Origin: WTGA01 sp965231865
GTDB taxonomy: Bacteria > Pseudomonadota > Gammaproteobacteria > Arenicellales > Poriferihabitantaceae
Direction: 5' to 3'
Assembly (NCBI GenBank): GCA_965231865.1
Contig: CBDDOJ010000001.1
Location: 186,001-250,000 of the forward strand
Length of the DNA: 64,000 nucleotides
Each line of letters opens with the position of its first letter. Position 1 is the stretch's first letter. Position numbers and translations under genes: made by a program. The notes below the pieces were generated by a model, which saw only the letters and a list, made by a program, of their open reading frames with translations, was not told where the DNA came from and ran no database searches. Shown here piece after piece: positions 17,947-26,305 of this stretch.

Positions 17947-18798
17947 CTATTGTCCCAGGGTCCGGGCGACCCGAAAGCCGATGTTGTGATTTCGTCCTTC
18001 AATGTGGTTCCGGACGCGGTTCGATGACCGGACAAACCACGGATCACTGGTCCAGGAACCTCCGCGCAGGACATGCCCAATGCAATCATCGGCCGGACGC
18101 GCCGTGCCATCCGAAGAGGCCCCCGCATCATTGCGGTCAAAGCAATCCTCCACCCATTCCGAAACATTTCCATGCGCATCAAAAAGACCGAAGTTGTTGG
18201 CGGGGAAACTTCCCACCTCGATGGTCTGCATCCGGAAAACACTCTGGGATGAACCATTATAGGTGTAGGTACCATTGAAATTCGCCTGGTCTGCGGTAAT
18301 GCGGTCACCGGTATGAAATGCCGTCTGTGTGCCCGCCCGGGCAACATACTCCCATTCCGATTCACTCAAGAGACGGTAGGGATGGCCGGTTTTGCTGTGC
18401 AGCCAGGCCACAAAGGCCCGGGCATCCTTCCACGACACATTGATGACGGGTCGATTGCCCCGGCCCCAGCCCATGTCATCGGGCTGGTACGCATTGCAGC
18501 CGCCCTGCGCAACACAGGCATCCCACTCGGCAAAGGTAACCTCATACCGGCTGACCGCGAAAGCCGCCGCAATGGTCACCGGATGGACCGGGCCAATGGG
18601 ATTTCCATCATGCGCCCACCCCAGCTCATGGGTCGGTTTCCCCATCTCATAACCACCCGATGGGACGACTACCATCTCCGGGCATGACTCGCAATCCCGG
18701 AAAACCTGCCCAACCTCGGGCTCGGACCCGGCCACCGCCGGATACGTGGTCAAGGTGGCCATCAGCAGCACCGAAACTGCCATCAGATTTCTTCTCAT
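17947..18798 (-). CDS. Exported SUMF1/FGE-fold protein lacking the FGE cysteines
   Basis: 283 residues with a signal peptide (about residues 1-23, ending TYPAVAG). The rest is an FGE-sulfatase (SUMF1) domain: MVVVPSGGYEMGKP, NRPVINVSWKDARAFVAWL, RLLSESEWEYVARAG, FGLFDAHGNVSEWVEDCF, HVLRGGSWTSDP and HNIGFRVAR. True formylglycine-generating enzymes have two copper-binding cysteines just after RGGSW; here that segment reads SWTSDPWFVRSSNR with none. It is therefore unlikely to oxidise sulfatase cysteines, and may instead be a periplasmic binding or structural member of the fold. No sulfatase gene is nearby. Confidence 0.85.
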   Translation of the reverse strand: MRRNLMAVSVLLMATLTTYPAVAGSEPEVGQVFRDCESCPEMVVVPSGGYEMGKPTHELGWAHDGNPIGPVHPVTIAAAFAVSRYEVTFAEWDACVAQGGCNAYQPDDMGWGRGNRPVINVSWKDARAFVAWLHSKTGHPYRLLSESEWEYVARAGTQTAFHTGDRITADQANFNGTYTYNGSSQSVFRMQTIEVGSFPANNFGLFDAHGNVSEWVEDCFDRNDAGASSDGTARPADDCIGHVLRGGSWTSDPWFVRSSNRVRNHIEGRNHNIGFRVARTLGQ

Positions 18799-19277
18799 GA
18801 TATTCCCCCGTTCCCGTTCAAAGAAAGCACTCTCCCGGCAGGCCGGTTATCCCACAAAACCAACCACGGCCAGCACGGTGATTCGTCCATGCAGTGTAAA
18901 CGCTGGACGACTTGCATTTCAATACCAAGAGTGGTCCAACGTAACACAATGGTATGGATCACCCCCTGTTTCCGTGGCAACATGGAAGCATCCGCCGATC
19001 AACAGAGCCAGACCAACATTCCGGAAGGTCCTTTGGGCATGCGCCGCACGGAAGCCAGATTTTCGCCCAATCCGGATATGGTCGTGTTTCTCTCTCATGC
19101 AGATTCTCCACCACAACCAGTTCCATGGCCGATATCAGCCCTGCCTGTGGAAACAGCCCGAAAATGAAATCGGCTATGGTATCCGGTTGTATGAATGGTG
19201 CCCCATTCTGTCACCGGTTCCGTTGAGCTGGCATCATTCGCTGGCAACCAGGGTCAGCACGATCCGACCAAACGGCA
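18799..19277. other. Intergenic stretch, nothing recognised
   Basis: Several overlapping short frames exist on both strands, but none has recognisable family features. The promoter of the SUMF1-fold gene should lie at its left end. Confidence 0.3.
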
Positions 19278-19862
19278 TCACGAATCCGACCACAGATCGC
19301 CAAGACTGAAACTGGTTGCATCGAAGGGGGATAAGGAGACAGGGTCGTTGTCCGTCAGGGTCTCCAGCAGAACCCATTGACCGTCCCTCAACTCAAAGGC
19401 CTCCAGAATACGCGCATCGGGGTCAATGAACCAGAGGTGTGCCACGCCTTCCCGGGCGTAGATTGCCCGCTTCTTTCCCTGATCCAGCGCCCTCGTCGAG
19501 GGCGAGAGGACCTCGCATATACAGTCTGGTGCCAGGGCAAAATATGCCGCGTCGGGATAATCCGGCATCCGTTCCCGGCGCCAGCCCGCAAGTTCAGGGA
19601 CCAGAATGTCCTCGCCCAGATGCAGCTCCGGCTCGCCGATAATCCACCAACCACCCGGCCCTCCATCTCCATAGCTGTACGGCAGACCGATTCTCGCCAC
19701 AAGCCCGGTACGTGCCCTGGCATGCCTGGAGGCGGGCCGCGGGCTCAGGTGCAATGTACCGGCAATGACCTCGGCCACCTTGTGAGGGGGTGCATCCAGT
19801 ACATCCTGGTAGGACGCTGGTTCGGATAATTGAATGGTCCCTTGTGCCGCCTTCGCAGTCAT
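19278..19862 (-). CDS. Uma2-family (DUF820) PD-(D/E)XK-fold protein
   Basis: 194 residues. The family pattern is clear: HKVAEVIAGTLHLSPRPASRH near the N-terminus, GGWWIIGEPELHLGEDILVPELAGWRRERMP in the middle (Glu, Asp and the hydrophobic strand of the nuclease core), CEVLSPSTRALDQGKKR, and HLWFIDPDARILEAFEL at the end. Uma2 proteins have a restriction-endonuclease-like fold and are abundant in cyanobacteria and scattered elsewhere; their biological role is unsettled. It stands alone, with no obvious partner. Confidence 0.85.
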   Translation of the reverse strand: MTAKAAQGTIQLSEPASYQDVLDAPPHKVAEVIAGTLHLSPRPASRHARARTGLVARIGLPYSYGDGGPGGWWIIGEPELHLGEDILVPELAGWRRERMPDYPDAAYFALAPDCICEVLSPSTRALDQGKKRAIYAREGVAHLWFIDPDARILEAFELRDGQWVLLETLTDNDPVSLSPFDATSFSLGDLWSDS

Positions 19863-20476
19863 GGTTTGCTCTTTTAAAGTGATAAAGGGGAATACGCCCA
19901 GTACAACCCTGCATCATCGCCCAACTCAAGACGCAGAGTTGTTCAGGCAATCCTATCATTTGACTGTCCATGAAGTAAGGAATATGCTTCATGAGCAAGT
20001 TTTGCAGGGGTTAAATTATGTCGATAGCAACGATCAGATCACCATACCGATTGATATCAGAACGGGTTTGTCAGTCAAGTTGGAAATCATGGGACGAGGG
20101 TTGCATGGAAGGCATTGAACCGACTACAAAACCCAAATGCGGATTTCTCCAATCATCCAACCGCCCGGCTGAATGAATCCGCCGGCTGCCAATCGACCAT
20201 CACCTTCGACAGGAAATCCTCGAAACAACCCGCTTTTGAACTGTCTGAATAGCCGCTGAAATCGATCTGAACACATCGGATGGAACACGAACAGTTGTGT
20301 TTTATGACGGACGACTTGCCGGTTATTTTTGTTCTTGTGGGTCGATAGATCGAGTCCGTATTGAGGGTCCACCCCGGCCCAGTGAACAGACCATTGTGCA
20401 CCACTTATGAATGACACCGGAAACAGAAAATTTCCAAAATACACCGTAATAACCGTGAAAAACCCGTGAACCACTG
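19863..20476. other. Intergenic stretch, possible gene remnant
   Basis: 614 bp. A minus-strand frame of 116 codons (about 20124-20474) and a plus-strand frame (about 19834-20118) are open, but neither has a recognisable family or a convincing start. Reduced GC suggests a decayed insert. I see no transposase motif or terminal repeat. Confidence 0.3.
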
Positions 20477-21439
20477 ATGTCTTCCAGGATCAAGATCACT
20501 TATCCCGATGCGGATGGCAATGAAATCGCATTACACGCCCGGCACTTTGAGCGCCTCCGCACCTTTGCGGACCTGGAAATTTACGTGGGCCGTCCGGGGT
20601 CCACCCGGGAATACCTTCATCGCGTCGCCCACGCCCAGGGCATACTCCTGGGCTGGGACCTGCCCGGAGATGTAATGCGGTCCGCTGAAAACCTGGAAGT
20701 GATTTCCTTCAGCGGCGTCGGGGCCGACAAATTTGTCGACATGGACCAGGCCAGGGAACGGAACATCACGGTGTGCAACTGCCCCGGGTATTCGGATATC
20801 ACCGTCGGGGAACACACCCTGGCACTGTTGTTATCCGTCTGCCGCCAGCTGCCCCGTCTGAACCGGGAACTCAAATCCGGAATCTGGGACCAGTCCACCG
20901 ATCTGGTCGAACTGCACGGAAAGAAGATCGGATTGATCGGCTTCGGAGGCATCGGCAAACACGTTGCCCGACTGTGCAATGCCTTCGGAATGAATGTCCA
21001 TGTCTGGACCCGGTCGATGAACCCGGACCTGGAAACCCGATACGACATCACGCTGTGCACGCTTGAAGAACTGTATGCATCGTGCCCGATTGTCTCGCTC
21101 CATCTCGCTTCCAATGAGGAAACCCATGGCATCATCGACCCGGCCGCACTTCAAAGCATGCAGCCCGGGTCGATCCTCATCAACACCGCACGGGCGGAAC
21201 TGGTTCAGGAAGAGGCGCTCATTGAGTCATTGCAGTCCGGCCATCTCGCAGCCGCTGGAATCGATGTCTTCCACCAGGAGCCCTTGCCCTTTGACCATCC
21301 TTTTGCTTCCATGGACAATATAATTGTGACCCCCCATGTCGCGTACCACACTGCACAGGCTGTTGACCGGCTGTTCGAAATCGCCGTCGACAACCTGGAA
21401 AGCTATTTCAACGGCAAACCCATGAATGTCGTGAATTAG
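20477..21439 (+). CDS. D-isomer-specific 2-hydroxyacid dehydrogenase
   Basis: 320 residues. The NAD-binding domain has the motif GLIGFGGIGKHVARLC near residue 154. Catalytic residues are visible as Arg in NTARAELV, Glu in DVFHQEPLP and His in VTPHVAYHT. The N-terminal catalytic domain carries SFSGVGADKFVD and CNCPGYSDITVGEHTLALLL, as in phosphoglycerate/hydroxypyruvate-type enzymes. It reduces a 2-oxo acid or oxidises a D-2-hydroxy acid with NAD(P); the substrate is not determined. It converges on the Nudix gene with a 7-bp gap. Confidence 0.88.
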   Translation: MSSRIKITYPDADGNEIALHARHFERLRTFADLEIYVGRPGSTREYLHRVAHAQGILLGWDLPGDVMRSAENLEVISFSGVGADKFVDMDQARERNITVCNCPGYSDITVGEHTLALLLSVCRQLPRLNRELKSGIWDQSTDLVELHGKKIGLIGFGGIGKHVARLCNAFGMNVHVWTRSMNPDLETRYDITLCTLEELYASCPIVSLHLASNEETHGIIDPAALQSMQPGSILINTARAELVQEEALIESLQSGHLAAAGIDVFHQEPLPFDHPFASMDNIIVTPHVAYHTAQAVDRLFEIAVDNLESYFNGKPMNVVN

Positions 21440-21446
21440 CAACCGC

Positions 21447-22085
21447 TTATTTCCAGGCGAACCGGGGCTGGTCATAATGGGCGACCCGGGTCGACTGCCC
21501 CCGTATCGCCACCTCCCGGAATTGATAGATCATGGAGGCGGTAGGCGAGTACATTCGATGCCCCAGCGTCGGGAAATTCGAGCAAAGGACCGGGCGGCCA
21601 GCCTCCACTCCCGGCTCAAAGACCGGAATCGCGTCGCTGTCCAGTTCATGGAACGGAATATGGAACACCCGGTCCACTTCGTCCGCTGAAGGGGACAATT
21701 CGTATTGCGAACCCCACCACAATACGATGGGCGTAATGCGGAATTTCGATCTTGTGGGGTAGTCATCCAGCCGCCCGATGATATTCGATTCCTCCAGTTG
21801 CATCCCCAGCTCTTCACGCAGTTCCCGAAGTGCCGCGATTTGCGGCGTCTCACCGGGATCAATTTTCCCACCCGGCAACGCATATTGGCCTGAATGCTGG
21901 TTCAACCTGACCGGTCTTCGCGTAAGCAGAATACCCGGAACGGTCCAATCATTTTGGGAACCCGCAACAACAATCGCGACGGCCGCATGGCGAAGATTCG
22001 CATCCTCAATGGGAACCGGCTGGAAACGACGCAGGTTTTCGGTCAACGCCTCCCGCAGTTCGGTTGTGATCGTGAATTTTTCCAT
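21447..22085 (-). CDS. Nudix hydrolase, NudL/CoA-pyrophosphatase type
   Basis: 212 residues from the ATG at 22085; an upstream ATG at 22130 would overlap the remains of the DHDPS-like gene. The Nudix box is intact (GGKIDPGETPQIAALREL followed by REELGM), and it is preceded by LNQHSGQYALPGG, the arrangement seen in NudL/NUDT7-8 coenzyme A pyrophosphatases. Predicted to hydrolyse CoA or related nucleotide diphosphates. It follows the DHDPS-like gene closely and was probably its operon partner before the RIT insertion, which would now separate it from the original promoter. Confidence 0.82.
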   Translation of the reverse strand: MEKFTITTELREALTENLRRFQPVPIEDANLRHAAVAIVVAGSQNDWTVPGILLTRRPVRLNQHSGQYALPGGKIDPGETPQIAALRELREELGMQLEESNIIGRLDDYPTRSKFRITPIVLWWGSQYELSPSADEVDRVFHIPFHELDSDAIPVFEPGVEAGRPVLCSNFPTLGHRMYSPTASMIYQFREVAIRGQSTRVAHYDQPRFAWK

Positions 22086-22098
22086 GACTGGAGGTTGA

Positions 22099-22290
22099 TC
22101 AATAGGGTCTCTCCCGGTTTCCCGCTTCAACGCCGGCAGATCGCATGGACTCCGGTAGTTCGCCTAAACACCGGTAGATCGTATGAACTAAAACGACCAG
22201 ATCTTTCTGGGTGGCCGGCACCAAAGGAGGCCGGACGTTTCCCCAGCGCGGGTCCTGGTTTTGTGTCGCCAGCAGGCCTTTCATGGCCTG
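22099..22290 (-). pseudogene. C-terminal fragment of DHDPS/NAL-family gene cut by RIT element B
   Basis: This fragment encodes AMKGLLATQNQDPRWGNVRP and continues to the TGA at 22099. It matches the C-terminal helices of dihydrodipicolinate synthase/N-acetylneuraminate lyase-family proteins (the DPRWxxVRPPL pattern). Joined to the other half at 29783, it restores an uninterrupted frame reading ...PIPALQAMKGLLA. The split is thus explained exactly by the intervening mobile element. Confidence 0.8.
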
Positions 22291-22310
22291 ATATGTGAAC
22301 GTTCACATAT
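22291..22310. repeat. 20-bp perfect palindrome at the left end of RIT element B
   Basis: The two halves, atatgtgaac and gttcacatat, are exact reverse complements. Each resembles the half-site ttatgggaacc repeated in the element's terminal repeats. Its placement between the split gene and the terminal repeat parallels the palindrome of element A. Inferred role: the recombinase crossover site or the trace of a joined element end. Confidence 0.65.
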
Positions 22311-22316
22311 CCGTCT

Positions 22317-22403
22317 TTATGGGAACCTTATGTTTATGGGAACCCTACCACCCTAACCCCTGATCTTTCAAGGGTTTCCAGCAGGACCGGGTTCCCATAA
22401 AAA
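22317..22403. repeat. Left terminal inverted repeat of RIT element B
   Basis: 87 bp, matching the complement of 29699-29785 with three mismatches. It contains the half-site ttatgggaacc at 22317 and 22334 (17 bp apart) and its inverse at 22390-22400. Confidence 0.9.
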
Positions 22404-22409
22404 ATATCC

Positions 22410-22536
22410 CTATACCCCTGCCAGCATAGCCAGAAGCTGATCCTGCACACCGCCGAATTTTCCTCTGGTAATGTCCGGCGGTGGCCGTTCTGACAGGATT
22501 TCGAGTTTTTCCACCGGATCAAGCCGCAAGTATATC
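22410..22536 (-). pseudogene. C-terminal fragment of the third recombinase of RIT element B
   Basis: It encodes IYLRLDPVEKLEILSERPPP and continues to a TAG at 22410 (41 residues in all), including the catalytic tyrosine as its second residue. Attached to the N-terminal part ending at 26306, it gives the sequence TTEIYLR in frame, with the split falling inside the glutamate codon. The rebuilt protein would have 331 residues, against 330 for the homologous gene in element A. Confidence 0.85.
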
Positions 22537-22568
22537 GTGCGAAAATCCCAAGCTTGGCATTTTCGCAC
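22537..22568. repeat. 32-bp near-perfect palindrome at the left end of RIT element A
   Basis: The outer 10 bases on each side (gtgcgaaaat and attttcgcac) and the inner ccaagcttgg are self-complementary; one base pair mismatches. The centre reads as two head-to-head copies of the element's half-site aaaatgccaag. It directly abuts the left terminal repeat and is present at that end only. Confidence 0.7.
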
Positions 22569-22658
22569 AAATGCCAAGTAGAATAAAATGCCAAGTTGTC
22601 GGCCAGGAATGGCTTAACCATGCGGTTTTCCCGGCGTTTTTACTTGGCATTTTATTTG
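22569..22658. repeat. Left terminal inverted repeat of RIT element A
   Basis: 90 bp, exactly complementary to 26216-26305. It carries half-site aaatgccaag at 22569 and again, extended, at 22585-22595 (17-bp offset), and the inverse copy at 22643-22653. Confidence 0.92.
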
Positions 22659-22662
22659 GAGC

Positions 22663-23655
22663 CTATTTCCCGCCAAGAACCGCCATCAGTGCATCCTGTG
22701 CCCCATAGAAGGTCCCTGGACGGATGTCTGGCGGGGTATTTTCCTCCAGGATTTTCAGTTTCTCGGCCGGTGTGGCGCGTAAATACACCTCGGTGGTCTT
22801 GACATCCGAATGGCCCAACCACAGCGATACCTTCCGAGTATCCCCGGTGGACCGCAGAACGGACATCGCACAGGCATGCCGCAAGGTATGGGGAGTCACC
22901 CGCTTGCTGGCGATGGACGGCACGGTCTGTTCCGCGGTGGCAACATGCTGCCGGAGAAGGTAGGCAAACCCCTCTGTACTCATCGGTCGTCCCCGGGCAT
23001 TGGGAAACAGACAACGATGATTGACCGGTGGGCGGACCGCGAGCCATTCGCGCAGAACGGTCCTGGTTTCCTTCCACAACGGCAGTTCCCGTTCCCGTCG
23101 GCCCTTGCCCCGGATACGGATACGTGCCAGTTGGGGGTTGGTGAAATGGTCGAGGGTCAGTCCGGTCAATTCCGAAACCCGCAATCCGGCGGCGTAGCAC
23201 AGATGCAGCATCGCCCGATCACGCAATCCCTTCACGGTCCCGATATCCGGGGCATCCAGAATGGCCTGCATCTCGGTTTCATCGAGCCAGTCGATCAGCG
23301 GTTTGTCGGCCCGTTTCTGCACAATGGCCCGCACTTGCAGGGCGAGGTCGAGACAGGCGGGCTCCCGGTATTCGAGATAACGGAAGAAACCCTTTATGGC
23401 GGCAAGACGTTGATTGCGCGTAGCGACACTGTTCCCTCGCTCCTGCTCCAATACGTTGAGAAAGGCTGCAATGCGCGGGATCGTGATGTGCTCGATCTTC
23501 AGGGCAATGGGACGTACCCTGGCCTGTTTCCCCAGATAGGGGACAAACAACCGGAAGCAATCCTTGTAGCTTTCGATAGTATGGTGGCTAAAGCCGCGTT
23601 CGTCGGGCAGGTGACCATGCAGGAAGTCCGTCAGGTGGGGGGCCAGATCAGTCAT
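22663..23655 (-). CDS. RIT element A third tyrosine recombinase
   Basis: 330 residues from the ATG at 23655, whose first bases overlap the TGA of the second recombinase gene. An N-terminal core-binding domain (PHLTDFLHGHLPDERGFSHH) is followed by the catalytic domain: Arg in AAGLRVSELTGL, Lys in RGKGRRERELPL, HTLRHACAMS (H-x-x-R), WLGHSDVKTTEVYLRAT with the distal His and the nucleophilic Tyr. All catalytic residues are present. It is the short-type recombinase of the trio. The last coding bases reach to 4 bp from the left terminal repeat. Confidence 0.88.
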   Translation of the reverse strand: MTDLAPHLTDFLHGHLPDERGFSHHTIESYKDCFRLFVPYLGKQARVRPIALKIEHITIPRIAAFLNVLEQERGNSVATRNQRLAAIKGFFRYLEYREPACLDLALQVRAIVQKRADKPLIDWLDETEMQAILDAPDIGTVKGLRDRAMLHLCYAAGLRVSELTGLTLDHFTNPQLARIRIRGKGRRERELPLWKETRTVLREWLAVRPPVNHRCLFPNARGRPMSTEGFAYLLRQHVATAEQTVPSIASKRVTPHTLRHACAMSVLRSTGDTRKVSLWLGHSDVKTTEVYLRATPAEKLKILEENTPPDIRPGTFYGAQDALMAVLGGK

Positions 23656-24616
23656 GGGAACCTCCGCACTGTTGGGCATGAGAACGTTCCGTGGCCTCGG
23701 CGATGCCCTGGAGCAGCATCGGGGTCGATTCCAGGTACCAGTAAGTATCTGAGACATTGGCATGCCCGAGGTAGGTGGCCAGGGCCAGCATGTGACGACT
23801 GGGGTCGGCCTCGGGAACGAGGTTCTCGATGGACCGCACAGCAAAAGAGTGTCGCAGGGAGTGAGGTGTGGGGCCTCGTGGTGCACCGGGCTTGCGGATA
23901 CCGGTCTGTTCCGCGAGACGCCGGAAGATAATCTCGGTATAGTTTTTACTGGGCGGTCGACCGGTGGACGCGAGCACGAACAGATGGTCATCCTGGGTTT
24001 TTGCCTTGTGTCGGACCACGAGGTAGCGGTTCAGGGCCTTCCAGGTGGTGGGATGCAGGGCGACCATTCTGGACTTGCGGAACTTGGTGTCATGAATGAT
24101 CAGACCATCGGCGGTCAGATCCTCCAGGGTCAGTGAGAGGGCTTCGCTAATACGCAGTCCGGTGACCGCGATGAGCCCGAACAGATGATGCCAGGTCAGC
24201 GGCGTAATGGTGCCCTCCGGTTCAATGGATAGCGCGGCCATCAGCAGGGCCTGAATCTCCTCAAGAGAGACCAGATACGGCGAGGGTCGGCGGTGGGACC
24301 GTGGGCCCAGTGCCTCCCGGTGCGGCACTTCATGACGGGCATCCTCGGCATGCACCCAAGCGGCAAAGGCGTGCACCGTGTGCAATCTTTTAACGCGCCG
24401 GTTCCTCGATACCCCTCCTGCAGCAGCCCATTCCAGCACGGTGTTGGCCTGGATCACGGTCTCGTGGCGGTCCTCGGCAAATCGGGCAAAGCTCTGCAAC
24501 ATGTATTGGTTATCGATAAACCGGTAGCCAAGTTGTTGTTTTATTTTGACAAAGTGGCCGAGATGTTCGGTCAGGGTAGTTGTCTTGCTCATTTTTCCAC
24601 CTCCCCACCGATCCAC
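23648..24616 (-). CDS. RIT element A second tyrosine recombinase
   Basis: 322 residues. Core-binding domain HLGHFVKIKQQLGYRFIDNQ near the start; catalytic Arg in VTGLRISEALSL, the conserved Lys region DTKFRKSRMVALHP, HSLRHSFAVRS, and YLGHANVSDTYWYLEST with the catalytic Tyr. The start overlaps the end of the first recombinase gene by 29 bp and the stop overlaps the start of the third, so the three are probably translated as a coupled unit. Confidence 0.88.
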   Translation of the reverse strand: MDRWGGGKMSKTTTLTEHLGHFVKIKQQLGYRFIDNQYMLQSFARFAEDRHETVIQANTVLEWAAAGGVSRNRRVKRLHTVHAFAAWVHAEDARHEVPHREALGPRSHRRPSPYLVSLEEIQALLMAALSIEPEGTITPLTWHHLFGLIAVTGLRISEALSLTLEDLTADGLIIHDTKFRKSRMVALHPTTWKALNRYLVVRHKAKTQDDHLFVLASTGRPPSKNYTEIIFRRLAEQTGIRKPGAPRGPTPHSLRHSFAVRSIENLVPEADPSRHMLALATYLGHANVSDTYWYLESTPMLLQGIAEATERSHAQQCGGSHD

Positions 24617-26160
24617 GGTTGGACTACTTCCTGCAACATCACCGTATCGGTTTTGGCATAAATCATGGTGGTATCCATGGATTCGTGCCTCAGCAGTGAC
24701 TGGACGACTGTCAGTGAAGACCCGGTCCGTAGCAGGTGGGTGGCCTGGCTGTGCCGAAACACATGAGCACCACGACTGGCAAAGGTCTGGACTCCCGCCC
24801 GGTCCAGCGCCCTACGTGCCACCGCGCCGACCGTGGTCGGACCAGAAAAAGGTCGGTAGGGTGCGACCGACCGAAGAAACACGTTCTCTTCGTCCACCTT
24901 TGGCCGACGTTTCAGGTAGGCAACCAGTGCATCACCGACCTCCTGGGGAAGCGGCAGTACGGCCTGTCGTCGGGACTTTCCCGACACTCGAATCTCGGCC
25001 CGCTCCCAATCGATGTCGTTCAGGCGCAGAGCCACGATATCCCCGGCCCGCAGCGCCAGTCGTGCCAGCAACAACAGAATGGCCCGATTGCGCAGGCCCG
25101 TCGGTTGCTGATCACACGTCTCGATGACACGATCAATATCGTCGGCTGAGATGTAGCGGGGAAGAGTCGACAACCGCCATTGTGGTACCGTCGGAACAGC
25201 CTCGACCAAGGCAGCTTGGATGCGACCTTCCGACACCAGGAATCGCAGGTACACACGCATTGAGGTCGTCATCCTTTGGGCATAGTCTCGTGACCGATGC
25301 TCGATCTGTTCCCACAGCACCTTGCGAATCCGTGCGGCATCATAGGCATCCGGGTCCTCTCCGAGATTGGGCAGGATCGCTGACACCCGTCGGATATGAG
25401 CTCGACAGGTACTCCTGCAAAGGCTCCGGGTGTGTTCAAGCCAGTCCGAGAGCTTCTCCAGAATGTCCGGGAGAGGGTCCTTGTGGGGGGGTTCCATGGG
25501 TGGAATCCGCCCAAGGGCCGCAAGATGCACCATAAACCGGGACAGTATCCTTCTGTTTTTATCACTATCGGAAGACTGGGCGCGTCGACCATAAAAGACG
25601 CCGGGGAGAGAGCAGACAAACAAACGATGATGGAATTGTTCGAGGACCGCCGGGGTCAGTTCGCGTAGCGGAAGTCGGGAGAGATGGAGCCAGACAATCA
25701 GTCCAGTGTAGGTCTTCTGATAGTCCTGAATGGTGGAAGAGGAATAACCATCCGTGCGTAACCGGTCGGTAAAATCATCTACAAGGCGGAGGTTATCCTC
25801 CAGATCCCCCGGGGTGGCAATCCATCCTTCCTGCTCCAGATAGCGGACGAAGTGCATGAGTTGGGGGGAGGTGTGGCGTTTGGCCCAAGAGCGGAACCGA
25901 GCCGATGCCGGGGCAACGGTGCAACCATCACAGTCGTGCTGGAGGAATCGGTGGATGACAAGACCATCGACGGTTTCAAGAGCAATATCATTGCACGCCA
26001 GCCAGGTAAGGAAGTGATGGGCGGGATATCGATAATCGCTGAGATGCTTCTCGGTTATACGCCCGGTCAGTCCGGAGGCATCAATAAACCCAGCAATGAG
26101 GGCATCGTGGTCGATCTGTGAGGGGGTTGCCAGAGTCTGGCGATGGGGTTTGGATGACAT
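24589..26160 (-). CDS. RIT element A first tyrosine recombinase (long type)
   Basis: 523 residues, longer than the other two because of an extended N-terminal region of about 180 residues with cysteine-containing segments (LQHDCDGCTV). The catalytic domain is complete: Arg in LARLALRAGDIVALRL, Lys in SGKSRRQAVLPL, HVFRHSQATHLL, LLRHESMDTTMIYAKTD with His and Tyr. The ribosome binding site GGAG lies 8 nt before the ATG and forms part of a perfect 8-bp stem, so initiation may be repressed by RNA structure. Confidence 0.88.
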   Translation of the reverse strand: MSSKPHRQTLATPSQIDHDALIAGFIDASGLTGRITEKHLSDYRYPAHHFLTWLACNDIALETVDGLVIHRFLQHDCDGCTVAPASARFRSWAKRHTSPQLMHFVRYLEQEGWIATPGDLEDNLRLVDDFTDRLRTDGYSSSTIQDYQKTYTGLIVWLHLSRLPLRELTPAVLEQFHHRLFVCSLPGVFYGRRAQSSDSDKNRRILSRFMVHLAALGRIPPMEPPHKDPLPDILEKLSDWLEHTRSLCRSTCRAHIRRVSAILPNLGEDPDAYDAARIRKVLWEQIEHRSRDYAQRMTTSMRVYLRFLVSEGRIQAALVEAVPTVPQWRLSTLPRYISADDIDRVIETCDQQPTGLRNRAILLLLARLALRAGDIVALRLNDIDWERAEIRVSGKSRRQAVLPLPQEVGDALVAYLKRRPKVDEENVFLRSVAPYRPFSGPTTVGAVARRALDRAGVQTFASRGAHVFRHSQATHLLRTGSSLTVVQSLLRHESMDTTMIYAKTDTVMLQEVVQPWIGGEVEK

Positions 26161-26164
26161 TTTT

Positions 26165-26193
26165 GGTTCTCCACTTGGTTTGAAAGGAGAACC
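26165..26193 (-). promoter_or_regulatory. Hairpin burying the ribosome binding site of RIT A first recombinase
   Basis: On the minus strand GGTTCTCC (26193-26186) pairs perfectly with GGAGAACC (26172-26165) across a 13-nt loop. The GGAG of the second arm is the ribosome binding site for the ATG at 26160. A transcript entering from outside the element would fold this stem. Confidence 0.65.
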
Positions 26194-26215
26194 ACTCTAC
26201 CCGGAGAACTGTGGT

Positions 26216-26305
26216 CAAATAAAATGCCAAGTAAAAACGCCGGGAAAACCGCATGGTTAAGCCATTCCTGGCCGACAACTTGGCATTTTATTCTACTTGG
26301 CATTT
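26216..26305. repeat. Right terminal inverted repeat of RIT element A
   Basis: 90 bp, identical in inverse to 22569-22658. Its outer end falls within the glutamate codon of element B's third recombinase. The promoter of the recombinase operon must lie in or near its inner part, overlapping the inner half-site, which would allow autoregulation (inference). Confidence 0.92.

Larger units (their letters stand above)
22537..26305 (-). mobile_element. RIT element A, intact, nested inside element B
   Basis: 3769 bp. Three overlapping tyrosine recombinase genes (24589-26160, 23648-24616, 22663-23655) lie between 90-bp terminal inverted repeats that are identical (22569-22658 and 26216-26305). A 32-bp palindrome lies just outside the left repeat. 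Removing 22537-26305 exactly repairs the third recombinase gene of element B with no base lost or duplicated. All three recombinases look intact, and the perfect repeats suggest a recent insertion and possible current mobility. It has the same orientation as element B. Confidence 0.88.

Noticed and set aside
22537..26305. Element A as a tandem duplication of element B
   Set aside because: The recombinases of A and B are homologous but clearly diverged and the terminal repeats are unrelated in sequence, so they are two RIT lineages.
22569..26305. CRISPR-like array from the repeated aaatgccaag units
   Set aside because: Only two direct and one inverted copy per terminal repeat, with no regular spacers; they are recombinase half-sites.
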